A stretch of DNA of 64,000 nt from Rhabdophis nuchalis (taxonomy: Eukaryota; Chordata; Lepidosauria; Squamata; Natricidae): contig CM077647.1 of assembly GCA_039707465.1 (NCBI GenBank), positions 172,110,663-172,174,662 of the forward strand, given 5' to 3'. A program made the translations under genes and the position numbers. The notes under the pieces were generated by a model, which was given only the letters and a program-made list of their open reading frames with translations, was not told where the DNA came from and made no database searches. Below, piece after piece: positions 20,349 to 30,161 of the stretch; position 1 is the first letter of the stretch, and every line of letters starts with the position of its first letter.

Positions 20349-20789
20349 GTGGAGGGCACTTCTATTCAGAAGGTCGTGGGGAGAGGCAGGTCCGAGGGGA
20401 GACAATTCCCATCCTCCCGGTTGAGGGCACAGAACCGTTGGTTGCAAACGGTGAAGTGCCACAACCCCCGCAGGCTAGGTGGTCAGGGAGTACAGAGCCA
20501 GGGCCTGCGGCTGATGTTTTGCAATGCCAGGTCCGTGGTCAACAAAGCCCCCCTCGTCCATGACCTTGTGTCAGAGGGGGAGCCGGACCTGGCAGGAATA
20601 GCGGAGGCCTGGTTGGGCCACGAGGGTGGACTCCCCCTCGTTGAAATGTGCCCACCAGGTTACCGTGCTTTTCATCAGCCCCGGGCCCTAGGCAGGGGTG
20701 GTGGGGTAGCGGTTATTGTAAAGGAAGGTCTTGAGCCGAGAGAGACCATTGTGCCACAGACCACCGGTTGTGAGTCCCTCTGTGTGTAA
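20349..20789 (+). CDS. L2-like LINE endonuclease N-terminal part (frameshifted)
   Basis: The frame encodes about 140 residues. Residues about 58-146 match the start of LINE AP-endonucleases: LMFCNARSVVNKAPLVHDLV, then PDLAGIAEAWLGHEGG, PPGYRAFHQPRALGRGGGVA. The usual ETWL is EAWL here. Compared with the copy at 62385, the sequence around 20776-20786 has one extra base, which ends this frame and places the rest of the endonuclease in the next one. The start ATG is tentative; the first ~55 residues show no domain. The enzyme nicks target DNA for target-primed reverse transcription. Confidence 0.7.
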   Translation: MEGTSIQKVVGRGRSEGRQFPSSRLRAQNRWLQTVKCHNPRRLGGQGVQSQGLRLMFCNARSVVNKAPLVHDLVSEGEPDLAGIAEAWLGHEGGLPLVEMCPPGYRAFHQPRALGRGGGVAVIVKEGLEPRETIVPQTTGCESLCV

Positions 20790-20790
20790 G

Positions 20791-23319
20791 TGGGGCCTAG
20801 GGAGGCAGTTGGGCTTGCTGGTTGTATACCTGGCTCCCCGCTATGTAGCAGCAGCCCTGCCCGAGCTCCTGGAGGTGATCGCTACGGTGGCAGTTGAGAC
20901 CCCCAGACTTTTAGTCATGGGGGACTTTAATCTGCCATCGGTGGGCGAATCATCCGAGGTAGCTCGGGAGTTCATGGCTTCCATGACGGCCATGGACCTG
21001 ACCCAATTAATTCAAGGCCCCACTCACGAGGGTGGACATACGCCAGATCTCATCTTTGTCTCTGGCCAATGGAAGAGTGATCTGGGTACAGGGGATATAG
21101 TCATCACGCCCTTGTCATGGTCAGATCACTCACTTCTCCGGCTCGACTTTCCAACCGCTACTCCCCTCTGCGGGGAGGCGGAACCTGAGTCATCAATTTG
21201 GTTCCGCCCCAGGCGCCTGATGGACCCTGATGGGTTCCAGGCGGCGCTTGGGCCACTTCCTGTACCCCTGATCCGCGCCCCGATGGATGACCTCGTGGCC
21301 GCATGGGATAGTGCGGCCGCGGGAGCCTTGGATCGGGTCGCGCCCTTGCGGCCTCTCTTGTGGCAGCGAGCCACCCTGGCTCCTTGGTTTACCGAGGAGC
21401 TGAGGGTGATGAAACGCCACAAGAGATGCCTAGAGAGAAGATGGAGGTCTACCCGATCTGAATGTGACCAGACACAGGTAAGAGCCCATTTACGGACTTA
21501 CATTGTGGTGCTGAGAGTGGCCAAACGTCATCATTGTGCCACTCTCATAGCATCCGCAGATAACCGCCCTGCCGCCCTGCTTAGGGTGACCCGCTCCCTC
21601 CTTCAACAGAGGGTGCGGGAAGCCCCATTACAGGGTAGAGCAGAGGAATTTGTGATTTATCTGCAGGAGAAAATGGCTCAGATACAGAACGAGTTAGCCC
21701 CCATTGATGGCCCAGTGGGATTGCACGAGACAGATCTTGTTTGGGAGCAGTTTGACTCTGTTACTTCCGAGGATATGGACAGGCTACGTGGGCGACTGCG
21801 AGCCACCACATGTTTATTGGACCCGTGTCCCCCTTGGCTTGTACTGGCATCCTGGGAGGTGACACGAGGCTGGCTCCAAGAGGTTGTCAACGCTTCCTTA
21901 AGTGAGGGTTCCTTGCCTGCCTCCCTAAAAGAGGCTATGTTGAGGCCCCTCCTTAAGAAGCCCTCTTTGGATCCAGCTTTACTAACCAACTATCGTCCAG
22001 TCTCCAACCTTCCCTTTCTGGCGAAGGTTGTTGAGAGTGTGGTGGCACAACAGTTTCCCCGTCACCTGGAGGAAGTTGATTATCTAAATTCGCGCCAGTC
22101 CGGCTTTCGGCCCGGACATAGCACCGAGACGGCATTGGTCGCATTGGTTGATGATCTCTGGAGGGCCAGAGATGGGGGTTGTTCCTCCATCCTGGTCCGA
22201 TTAGACCTCTCGGCGGCTTTCGATACCATCGACCATGGTATTTTATTGCATCGGCTGGGGGGATTGGGGGTGGGAGGCACCGTTTTACGCTGGTTCTCCT
22301 CCTACCTCTCTGGCCAATCGCAATTTGTGTTGACAGGAGAGCAGAGGTCGACCTCGAGACCCCTCACATGTGGGGTGCCTCAGGGGTCGGTCCTCTCGCC
22401 TCTCCTGTTCAACACATATATGAAGCCGCTGGGTGAGATCATCCGTGGTTTTGGGGTAGAGTATCACCTCTACGCTGATGATACACAGCTGTATATATCT
22501 ACCCCAAACCACCCCAACGATGCCGTAGCGGTGATGTGCCAGTGCCTGGAAGCCGTGTGGATCTGGATGGGAAGTAACGGACTCAGGCTCAACCCGACCA
22601 AGACCGAGTGGCTGTGGTTTCCGGCTGCCCGATTCAACCATCTGATTCCATCGCTGGCCATAGGGGGCGAACATCTTGCCCCTGTGGATGGGGCGCGCAA
22701 CTTGGGTGTCCCCCTGGATACCCGGCTGTCCATGGAAGATCAAGTGACAGCCGTGGCCAGGAGGGCGTTTTACCAGGTCCGCCTGGTACGCCAGTTGCGC
22801 CCCCTATTGGATCGGGATGCCCTTCGCACAGTCACTCATGCTCTCGTGACATCCCGACTGGACTATTGTAACTCTCTCTACATGGGGCTCCCCTTGAGGT
22901 GCACCCGGAGACTTCAGCTGGTCCAGAATGCAGCCGCGCGAGCAATAATGGGAACCGCAAGGTTTACCCACGTAACACCTCTCTTGTGCGAGCTGCACTG
23001 GCTGCCTGTCGTCTTCCGGGTGCGCTTCAAGGTGCTAGTTGTCATCTTTAAAGCGCTCCATGGCTCGGGACCTAGCTATCTGCGGGATCGGATCCTGCCC
23101 CATACATCCTCACGGCCGATTCGCTCCCACAGAGAGGGACTTCTCCGGGTGCCGTCCACTAGACTTTGTCAGCGGGCGACGCCCAGGGGAAGGGCTCTCT
23201 CTGTGGCGCGCCCAGCCCTCTGGAACGACCTTCCCCCTGACATTAGAACAACCACAGACCTCCGCTCCTTCCGTCTAAAATTAAAAACACATCTTTTCTG
23301 CTTGGCCGGCCTAGGGTAG
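20791..23319 (+). CDS. L2-like LINE polyprotein: endonuclease C-terminal part plus reverse transcriptase
   Basis: About 842 codons without a stop. The genuine homology starts at WGLGRQLGLLVVYLAPRY, immediately after the frameshift; anything upstream in this frame is an artefact. Order: endonuclease (VMGDFNLPSVGES, GPTHEGGHTPDLIF, SWSDHSLLRLDF), basic linker (MKRHKRCLERRWRSTR), and RT with LDLSAAFDTIDHG (motif A), [14 protein letters not shown] (motif B) and YADDTQLY (motif C). The conserved C-terminal region follows ([24 protein letters not shown]), ending in LAGLG. All RT catalytic residues I can identify are intact. A single base change in the 5' part would explain the broken frame, so the copy is young but probably dead. 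Confidence 0.85.
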   Translation, partial: WGLGRQLGLLVVYLAPRYVAAALPELLEVIATVAVETPRLLVMGDFNLPSVGESSEVAREFMASMTAMDLTQLIQGPTHEGGHTPDLIFVSGQWKSDLGTGDIVITPLSWSDHSLLRLDFPTATPLCGEAEPESSIWFRPRRLMDPDGFQAALGPLPVPLIRAPMDDLVAAWDSAAAGALDRVAPLRPLLWQRATLAPWFTEELRVMKRHKRCLERRWRSTRSECDQTQVRAHLRTYIVVLRVAKRHHCATLIASADNRPAALLRVTRSLLQQRVREAPLQGRAEEFVIYLQEKMAQIQNELAPIDGPVGLHETDLVWEQFDSVTSEDMDRLRGRLRATTCLLDPCPPWLVLASWEVTRGWLQEVVNASLSEGSLPASLKEAMLRPLLKKPSLDPALLTNYRPVSNLPFLAKVVESVVAQQFPRHLEEVDYLNSRQSGFRPGHSTETALVALVDDLWRARDGGCSSILVRLDLSAAFDTIDHGILLHRLGGLGVGGTVLRWFSSYLSGQSQFVLTGEQRSTSRPLTCGVPQGSVLSPLLFNTYMKPLGEIIRGFGVEYHLYADDTQLYISTPNHPNDAVAVMCQCLEAVWIWMGSNGLRLNPTKTEWLWFPAARFNHLIPSLAIGGEHLAPVDGARNLGVPLDTRLSMEDQVTAVARRAFYQVRLVRQLRPLLDRDALRTVTHALVTSRLDYCNSLYMGLPLRCTRRLQLVQNAAARAIMGTARFTHVTPLLCELHWLPVVFRVRFKVLVVIFKALHGSGPSYLRDRILPHTSSRPIRSHREGLLRVPSTRLCQRATPRGRALSVARPALWNDLPPDIRTTTDLRSFRLKLKTHLFCLAGLG

Positions 23320-23485
23320 TCTCTTTTATTATGGGATTTTAGTAATTTAAATTGGGAATTTTAGCGCAGGGTTAATTGTTTAATTTGCCTTTTAGTTATT
23401 TATGTATATTTATTGTATTGTATTTTTAACTTCCCTGTGCACCGCTCCGAGTCCCCCCGGGGAGAGGGAACAGTCTATAAATTAA

Positions 23486-23522
<37 letters not shown>

Positions 23523-23539
23523 TCTGAATTCATCACCCA

Positions 23540-23650
23540 CCAAAATATAAATTGACAGCTTACAGCACTCCTTACTAGCACTGATGATGTTACCTAGTTT
23601 GGGTAACGAAATGTCTGCAAGAAAAAAAGCAAGCTCAGAGAGCTCCCAGG
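23540..23650. repeat. Foldback MITE-like repeat fragment
   Basis: It carries ACTGATGATGTTACCTAGTT, then GGGTAACGAAATGTCTGCAA. The same words recur at 29065-29215 (where both arms are present) and 43165-43260. It is non-coding. Confidence 0.5.
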
Positions 23651-23739
23651 ACCCCCCACTAAGTGTTACATCAGAAAAGGTATTGCATTTTCCTTTTTGT
23701 TTAGTTGTTGCGGGAGTGTGAATTGGGTTAACTCTAAAT

Positions 23740-24092
23740 GAGTTGCAGTTTATCCTTGCTTGATTGCTTCCAGAGGACCTCCAGAAGATGTCAGCCTTGA
23801 GTTTATTCCAGGTATTGCGCTTGGATCCTCAAGGGAAATTAAAGGCAAATATCCTTGGAGATTGTCTCCCAAGCTTCTGTCGAGAATCACTAAGTAAACT
23901 TTCCATGATGCAATCCGCTGTATGTTTTTTAAATGTCAAAGAAAATATTTCTCAAGAAGTCTACCATCTCCCCTTCGACACATGAGGTATCCTTTTCTGT
24001 GGTTCTTCAAGACACAGTCTTGATGAATGAATAGAGCGATGAAGAGAAAGGCACTTGGAGAAGACAAGTGAAGGAAGGAAGAACAAGTCAAG
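23740..24092 (+). ncRNA. Candidate OR leader block and 5'UTR exon with donor (a)
   Basis: It is homologous to the OR1, OR3, OR4 and OR5 upstream blocks (CCAGAGGACCTCCAG, AAAGGCAAATATCCTTGGAG, TGATGCAATCCGCTGTATG, CACAGTCTTGATGAATGAA, GAACAAGTCAAG). The donor is AAG|GTAAAG at 24093. It may serve OR2 (6.1 kb downstream) or be left from a lost OR. Confidence 0.5.
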
Positions 24093-24245
24093 GTAAAGGT
24101 GGAGAGATCTTTAAGTCTATGTTTTATAGAACAAATACCTGGAACAGAATTTCACTGCAGAAGTAGCTATGACTTCCTCCCATAATAACATATAGGCATA
24201 CCCATATCCACACACAGAGAAAAAACCATCTTGATGTTTATATTT

Positions 24246-24560
24246 CTAGAGACCTTTCTTTACTTATATCTCACTTAGCAAAATTATGCTATTATAGACC
24301 ATGGTTTTTATGGCAGAGAGGGATACAGGAAAACTATTCCCCGCTCTGACCCACATAAAAAAAACCCGAAGGGGAAGACTCTCTGCAGCAACACAAGCAT
24401 TCATTGAGCGTATCTGTCCCAGGGGCCATAGTTTGAGGACCCCGGATTTAGTGCAATATAAAAATTGCAAATATTTTTTTTTTCTGAAGACCACCAAAAT
24501 GTTCTCGTGAACCAACAGTGGTCCATAGACCACCAGTTGGTGACTACTGCCATAATGAAT
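24246..24560. other. Intronic insertion, possibly hAT-derived
   Basis: It carries CCAGGGGCCATAGTTTGAGGACCCC and TGGTCCATAGACCACCAG. These resemble words of hAT-Charlie type repeats, but I cannot define both ends. Confidence 0.25.
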
Positions 24561-24689
24561 CATTCCCTGAAAATATTTGCATGATTAATAACAGAAGGTT
24601 CCAGATCTTGGAATAGAGGTTAGTAGTTGACGCCAATAAAGAATTGAGCATTGAGTTTTTTCTTCTGTTCAATTCATAAAATTTTATGC

Positions 24690-24933
24690 ACAAAGGCTGG
24701 ATACTCATGGGAAATTAGAGAGACACAGGATTGTCTGCCAATGTACTGCAGGAAATGAGCGAGTTTTCTATGATGGAATCTTTGGGATCTGTTTTAAATG
24801 CTAAGGGCAGTATTTTTTTAAAAAAGTAAATTGGATTTTCTCAATGGCAGACTGTGCTGCTGTCCTTGGGCACATCAGTGACTGGTTTAATACTGGGAGA
24901 GGATAGAAGAACACATGAAGAAGACATGAACAG
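24690..24933 (+). ncRNA. Candidate OR leader exon with donor (b)
   Basis: It reads GATACTCATGGGAAATTAGAG, then TCTATGATGGAATCTTTGGG, and ends AAGACATGAACAG|GTAAGG with the GT at 24934. It is a more diverged member of the leader-exon family, only 840 bp after donor (a). Two leader exons before one OR imply an extra duplicated or lost OR unit. Confidence 0.4.
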
Positions 24934-25014
24934 GTAAGGAACGATTCATGAAAAACTAAAAACAAGTTGCAGAGAGGTCTATGTATTTTGCTTGGGTATG
25001 GCTAGTCTAGAGAG

Positions 25015-25795
25015 AATGGAATGGAATGGAATGGAATGGAATGGAATGGAATGGAATGGAATGGAATGGAATGGAATAGAATAGAATAGAATAGAACAGA
25101 ACAGAACAGAACAGAACAGAACAGAATAGAATAGAATAGAATAGAATAGAATTCTTTGTTGGTCAAGTGTGATCATTGGACACAGAAGGAATTTGTCTTT
25201 GGTGCATATGCTCTCAGTGTACATAAAAAGACAAGATATATTCATCAAGAATCATCAGGAACAGCATTTAATGATAGTCATAGGGTACAAATAAGCCATC
25301 AGGAAACAATCAATATCAATATAAATTTTAAGGATACAAGCAACAAAGTTACAGTCCTGCAGTCATAAGTTGGAGGAGATGGGTGATAGGAACGATGAGA
25401 AGACTAATACTGTGTTTCCCCCAAAATAAGACAGGGTCTTATTTTCTTTTGACTTCTGAAATAAGCGCTTGGTCTTATTTTTGGGGAAGTCTTATTATTT
25501 TTGAGGTGCAGGAGGTGGCGAGCATGATCACCTCATGGCTGCTGCTATGTTGCAATATTTTCAGGGAGGGCTTATTATCAGGGGAGGTCTTATTTTCAGG
25601 GAAACAGGGTAGTAATAGTAAAACAGCCTTAGTGAGTAGTTTGACAGTGTTGAAAGAATTATTTGTTTAGAAGAGTGATGGCATTTGGGGGGGGGAAACT
25701 GTTCTTGTGTCTAATTGTCTTGGTGTGCAGTGCTCTATACCAGCGTTTTGAGGGTAGGAGTTGAAACAATTTATGTCCAGGACTAGGAGTGACAT
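25015..25795 (-). mobile_element. CR1/L3-like snake LINE 3' end with pentanucleotide tail
   Basis: A pentanucleotide array at 25015-25160 (GGAAT, then AGAAT, then AGAAC, then AGAAT) adjoins ATTCTTTGTTGGTCAAGTGTG, then GTGCATATGCTCTCAGTGTA, and further on GTTCTTGTGTCTAATTGTC. The same 3' end occurs in the + orientation at 59695-59810 with a (TTCTA)n tail. The array is thus the extended LINE tail. A MITE interrupts it at 25410-25609. Confidence 0.7.
25410..25609. mobile_element. Small MITE with TGTTTCCC termini
   Basis: The left end CTGTGTTTCCCCCAAAATAAGAC and the right end GTCTTATTTTCAGGGAAACAGGG form imperfect inverted repeats. The flanks TAATAC and TAGTAATA could hide a TA-type target. The internal GTCTTATTTT word is repeated. 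It is non-coding. Confidence 0.6.
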
Positions 25796-26316
25796 AATAG
25801 CAATGTTACAATATTTGTGGGGCTGTCATTAAGAAGAGTGGGGTGGTTCAATCTATATTCCAAAGCACCTGAAGACAGGACAAGAAGAAATAAATACATC
25901 AAGGAGAGATCCAACCTAAAAGGAGACATTCTCTGACAGTTAATCAATAGAACAGCTTGCCTGCAGAAGTTGTGTGTGCTCCATCAATGGAGGTTTTTTG
26001 TTTTTTGTTTTTTTTTATATTGAAAAAGTTTTATTGGTTTTACAGTTTTTCAATAGGATAGGGTAAGGGATACAAAGAAATTTTGAGAGCATTCACGTCA
26101 AAGTCGTCGGCCCTACCGGGACATCAAAATAGATCATTAATAAAAAACATTTTCCAAACACTACAAAGTAAAAGCAAGTACATATTTCTAAGTTCTCAGT
26201 TCTATGCTGTCAGTCATTTACAAAAATCCAGATGCACATGTTATATTATACAATATTATTCAAAAAATCAAGGCAAAGTTATTTTTTAGATCTAAGTCTC
26301 TTGGCAATTGTATCTT

Positions 26317-27126
26317 CTATCTCTCCTTCCAGGCCCCCAGCGGGCGGGGCCGTGGCCCCCCTGCCCCTCCTGGATCTTCCCCCAGGACAGAGGAATGTTT
26401 TTTTAAAAAGGCTTCCGCCTCAACAACTGTTTTAATCCTCACTCTTCCTCCTTCCCAGAACACCAGCATCCCTTCGGGCATCACCCACCTAAACCAGATC
26501 CCGTGGTCAAACAATTTTTTGGACAAGAAGGAAAATTTCCTTCTTGCTTCTCTAATCTTTCTTGGGATCTGCTTTAGGATAGCAACCTCCTTTTGTTGGT
26601 AAATTAACGGACCTCCTCTTTGCACTTTCAAGATTTCCTCTCTGGTTGACCTTCTAACAAATTTAACATGTATCTCTCTGGGTACTTCATTTATCCTGGC
26701 ATATGCAGAGTTAATTCTGTAGGCTAGATCAATGTCCCCCCTGATCTCATCCTTAGGTTTATGTAGATAGTCTGCTATAATTGTGCTCATGAGTTCAGGG
26801 AGACATTCACCAGTTTCCTCAGAAACATTCTGAAATCTCAAAAAATATGTCATCCTTTCCATATCAATCCTAGACACATGCCCATTTATTTCCACAACCT
26901 CATTAGTAACATTTTTAATCTCTCCCTTAGCCCCCGCCAGCCCCCCTTCCAATTCTTCATTCTTCTGTGTGTTCTCCAGCACTTGTTTCCGTGTGTCCAA
27001 TAATTCCTTTTTAAAGTTGATATTTTCTGCCCTCTGGGCCTTGATTTCTTGTACCAAAGTTTGTATAACAGATTCAAGAGAGGCCATCCTTAGTTCTAAA
27101 CTTGCCAGTGCTGATTCTTGTGCCAT
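26317..27126 (-). CDS. L1-type ORF1 protein, copy 2
   Basis: The protein has 269 residues: coiled-coil N-terminal third (LASLELRMASLESVIQTLV, KKELLDTRKQVLENTQ), RRM-like middle (MTYFLRFQNVSE, IIADYLHKPKDEIRGDIDL, REIHVKFVRRSTREEIL), and C-terminal domain (REARRKFSFLSKKLFDHGIW, VFWEGGRVRIKT). Compared with copy 1, about 30 substitutions occur over the first ~250 residues, many conservative, with no internal stop or indel until the Gly-rich tail. Open frames in both copies at this divergence suggest selection on ORF1 in the source lineage. The family role is an RNA chaperone in retrotransposon particles. Confidence 0.85.
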   Translation of the reverse strand: MAQESALASLELRMASLESVIQTLVQEIKAQRAENINFKKELLDTRKQVLENTQKNEELEGGLAGAKGEIKNVTNEVVEINGHVSRIDMERMTYFLRFQNVSEETGECLPELMSTIIADYLHKPKDEIRGDIDLAYRINSAYARINEVPREIHVKFVRRSTREEILKVQRGGPLIYQQKEVAILKQIPRKIREARRKFSFLSKKLFDHGIWFRWVMPEGMLVFWEGGRVRIKTVVEAEAFLKKHSSVLGEDPGGAGGPRPRPLGAWKER

Positions 27127-27765
27127 GGTTAGCTGTTAAAGTCAGTGCCACTAAAATGGCGTTTTTTGGGTGGGGCTGTTGAGGCAAGTCAGGAGCCAAA
27201 AGTTCAGTTCAGGGTTGTAAAGTTCAGGAACCAAGAGAGAAACAATTTTCCAAGTCAATAAGTATAATAACGAAGGCACTCCAGAAAAGAGATCACAAAT
27301 CCCAAAAAAAATTCTTCTTTATTAACCAGAGGGAGTCCAAATCACAAAGAGACGCTGGAAATTTTCCATAAGTAAAATAGTCATTCAGGGACAAAGAGAA
27401 GCCATTTTCCACCGCCCAGACTCAGAGCCAGAAGGCGAGAGTGGTAAAAAAAAAATGTTTCAAATCAGCCAGACATTTGATACATTGTTTCAAAGACAAA
27501 CTGCAGACCACTTTCCCTTGTTTCAAAGAGTCCAGATTAAAGATATCCGCTTCCTCGCAGCGAGGAGCCATTCTTAAGTGCCGCTTTAGTCCGAGGGGGG
27601 GTTTAACAAGCAAACACCCCCCTCCAAGTTCTTTCAGCCCAGGCTGACAGCAGGAAAAAAAATGTTTAAAACCACTCACTTTCACCCTCGCAGCCGAAGC
27701 CCCGGGAAGCCTTCCGACTCAGACGGCCAGCTCTCTTCATATTTTCAGAACGATACCGCCCGCCA

Positions 27766-27986
27766 TTGGCGAAGGAAAAACCCCCCGCAGCATGTCCTCC
27801 TCCACCTAAGCCGAAGACAAGGGTCGCTTCCCAGCTGCCGCTGGGGGAGGACGACCCAGGCAAGCCGGCTTTACGGGAGACCCCCAAAAACGGGGCGTCT
27901 CGCCCCCGTGGGGGGGCAGGAAAAGAAACAAAGCGGCGAGCGAGCCCTAGGCTCGCCCGTCGCCGCTGGAGCTGGAACCGGAAGTC
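27766..27986 (+). other. Antisense ORF in the 5' leader of HAL1-like copy 2
   Basis: The frame starts MAKEKPPAACPPPPKP and stays open past the element boundary into flanking CR1 DNA, stopping at 28044. About the first 70 residues lie inside the element and align with the antisense ORF of copy 1 (10800-10615). It is rich in Pro, Arg and Ala. No function is known to me. Confidence 0.35.
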
Positions 27987-28329
27987 CCATCAATGGAGGT
28001 TAATTGGGCTCACTATTATAAAATTTCTCCTTCATTCCAATTAACCAGGGGAATAGCTTGCCTTCAGATGTTGTGGGTGCTTTATTACTGGAGTTTCTAA
28101 AGAAGACACTAGACAGTCACTTGTCTGAAATGGTATACGGCCTCCTGGATGAGCAGGGGGATCAACTAGAAGACCTCCAAGGTCCATTCTAACTGTATTC
28201 TGATTCTGATTCTGATTCTGCTTTTTTTCCCCCTTCATTAGTTTTCATCCATTGTTTCTTGTCCTGCCCTTTGGTGCTTTGGAAAATAAGTTGTATTCGT
28301 ATTTATTGTATTTATTAGTTTGTTAAACA

Positions 28330-29000
28330 TGCACGGTCACTCAAGCGCTCATCACCTCCCGCCTGGACTACTGCAATGCTCTCTACATGGGGCTCCCCTT
28401 GAGGTGCACCCGGAGGCTCCAACTAGTCCAGAATGCGGCCGCGCGGGGGATCCTGGGAGTGTCTCGATACTCCCATGTAACACCTCCCCTGCGCGAGCTG
28501 CATTGGCTGCCTGTGGCCTTCCGGGTGCGCTTCAAGGTGTTAGTAACCATCTTTAAAGCGCTCCATGGCACGGGACCTGGCTACTTGCAGGACCGCCTCC
28601 TACCACAAACCTCCCTTAGACTTGTCCGCTCCCACAGAGTGGGCCTCCTCAGGGTGCCATCCGCTGGACAATGCCAACGGGTGGCCCCCAGGGGAAGAGC
28701 CTTCTCTGTGGCAGGGCCTGCCCTCTGGAATGACCTACTCCCAGACCTTCGTACCATCACAGACCTACGCCTCTTCCGCCGGGCATTAAAGACACATCTA
28801 TTTCATGAGGCCGGCCTGGCTTAGTTTTTTAATGGTTATAGTTTTAATTGATTTTAACCCTTTCCTAAATTTTTAGCACAGACCTTATTTAATTCATTTT
28901 TAACTGTTTGTACTGTATTGTATTATATTTTTATATTTCTGTGCACCACCCTGAGTCCCTTCGGGGAGATAGGGTGGTATATAAATTTGACAAATAAAAA
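28330..29000 (+). mobile_element. L2-like LINE 3' end
   Basis: The frame at 28387-28824 encodes the C-terminal region ([42 protein letters not shown]). The 3'UTR hairpin CCCTGAGTCCCTTCGGGGA is near 28949-28967, and an AAATA-type tail follows. It is 5'-truncated and fairly intact. Confidence 0.88.
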
Positions 29001-29059
29001 ATAAATAAATAACAAATAAAACATGTACAAGGTAGCAGAGTGCAACTTTAATCAGGGAT

Positions 29060-29215
29060 CCTTGGTGCTTTCTGGGCTGGGTTATCTTATTGTAGATGTT
29101 TCATTATCCAAACTAGTTAACATCAGCAGTGCTAGGATTTGATGATGTTGACTAGTTTGGATAATGACACATCTACAAGAAAACAACTAAGCTCAGAGAG
29201 CAATAAGGACCCCTC
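29060..29215. repeat. Foldback MITE-like repeat with both arms
   Basis: The left arm (GTAGATGTTTCATTATCCAAAC then TAGTTAACATCA) is an imperfect reverse complement of the right arm (TGATGTTGACTAGTTTGGAT then AATGACACATCTAC). The loop is short, near 29120-29140. Confidence 0.6.
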
Positions 29216-29429
29216 ATTTCAGCCTGTGCTATAAATATTTTCATTTATTGTCAAATTTCACTTTCTAGGCAAGGATAATAAGTGTTCCAGGGACTTATCA
29301 AATGCCCCCCCCCCCTTCCTCAAAAGACACCTAGGAAAGACAGACAAAATAGCCTTCTTTGTATCAGCTCCCACTTTCTGGAAGTAGGAACAGGTCCCAC
29401 AATACGGCAATCCTGCAAACAATTCAATT

Positions 29430-30005
29430 ATATTTGTATTTATTGGTTTGTCAAATATGTACAAGATAGCAGGTATAAATATAAACACGGACATGAATAA
29501 AAGAAATGAATGCAAATAAATAGGGACAGTAGGACAGGGATGGTAGGCACGCTGGTGCATTTGTTTACACCACCTTTACGGACCTCTTAGGAATGAGGTG
29601 AGGTCCATGGTAGACAGTTTAAGGTTGAAGCTATGGAGGTTTGAGGATGTAACAACAGAGTCAGCTAGAGTAATCCTGGCGTTGATCACTCTGTTGTTGA
29701 AGCTGTATTTTCTGCAATAGAATTTGGAGTGGTTTACCTTGAATTTGTACCAATTGTTTGCACGTGCATTATTGAGGTTGAAGCTGAAGAAGTCATCGAT
29801 GGGTAAGACATTGTAACAGACAATTTTGTTTACTGTGTATAGATCATACCTCGGTGGGTACAGTTCCAGATTGTCCAAGTCCACATTTTTGAGCCTGGTG
29901 GCAGAGGGAATTCTATTGTGAGTAGAGGAGAGGAGCACTCTTCTTGTGAAGTACCTCTGAACCCACTCAATCGTATTAATGATCCCATCCTCTTTCTGGC
30001 AAGAT
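29430..30005 (-). mobile_element. LINE RT C-terminal fragment (CR1/Rex-like, family uncertain)
   Basis: The minus-strand frame from 30010 to 29576 reads WVQRYFTRRVLLSS, then LELYPPRYDLYTVNKIVCYN, CRKYSFNNRVINARITL, SNLHSFNLKLSTM. This is the LINE C-terminal pattern of CR1-superfamily proteins. A second, shorter copy is at 31948-32432. It abuts the duplicated OR2 segment. Confidence 0.6.
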
Positions 30006-30161
30006 CTCATATCTCATATATCTCATCTCTGGTTAGAAAACAGAGACTTTTTCATCGCACACCTTTATTAACAAAGCTATACCACAAGAAATAAGAAACA
30101 GAAATATAGCAAGAGGTTGACTCAATTCAAATTCTGATTGCTTTGGTAGGTAAAGGGAAGG

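Larger units (their letters stand above)
20337..23520 (+). mobile_element. Near-complete L2-like LINE (copy C)
   Basis: The element has an AP-endonuclease followed by RT and a C-terminal region. A 3'UTR of about 170 bp carries the clade's hairpin (CCGAGTCCCCCCGGGGAGAGG near 23448-23468) and an (ATT)n tail at 23488-23520. One 1-nt insertion near 20785 splits the otherwise long reading frame. The protein motifs ([29 protein letters not shown]) and the microsatellite-like tail suit the L2 branch of the L2/CR1 group. It lies upstream of OR2, possibly in the old intergenic region. Confidence 0.9.
25996..27986 (-). mobile_element. ORF1-only L1-related (HAL1-like) element, copy 2
   Basis: This is the same structure as 10581-12570 in reverse. 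The 5' leader (27986 to 27127) has the same ACTTCCGGTTCC start and G+C-rich body. ORF1 is at 27126-26317. The 3'UTR has AATAAA (26035-26030) and a T-rich (poly(A) on the minus strand) end at 25996-26018. The 15-bp target duplications CCATCAATGGAGGTT lie at 25981-25995 and 27987-28001. The element is 1991 bp, matching copy 1, again with no RT ORF. Confidence 0.87.
25796..28205 (+). mobile_element. CR1 LINE 3' end, interrupted by the HAL1-like copy 2
   Basis: CR1 pieces at 25796-25995 (AAAGCACCTGAAGACAGGAC, GAACAGCTTGCCTGCAGAAG) and 28002-28205 (CTTGTCTGAAATGGTATACGG, CTAGAAGACCTCCAAGGTCC, then a TTCTGA tail) flank the inserted element. The copy is old and rearranged. Confidence 0.65.

Noticed and set aside
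20731..20790. ATG at 20731 as the start of the 862-codon LINE frame
   Set aside because: The first 20 codons are the endonuclease read out of frame. Homology begins right after the 1-nt insertion.
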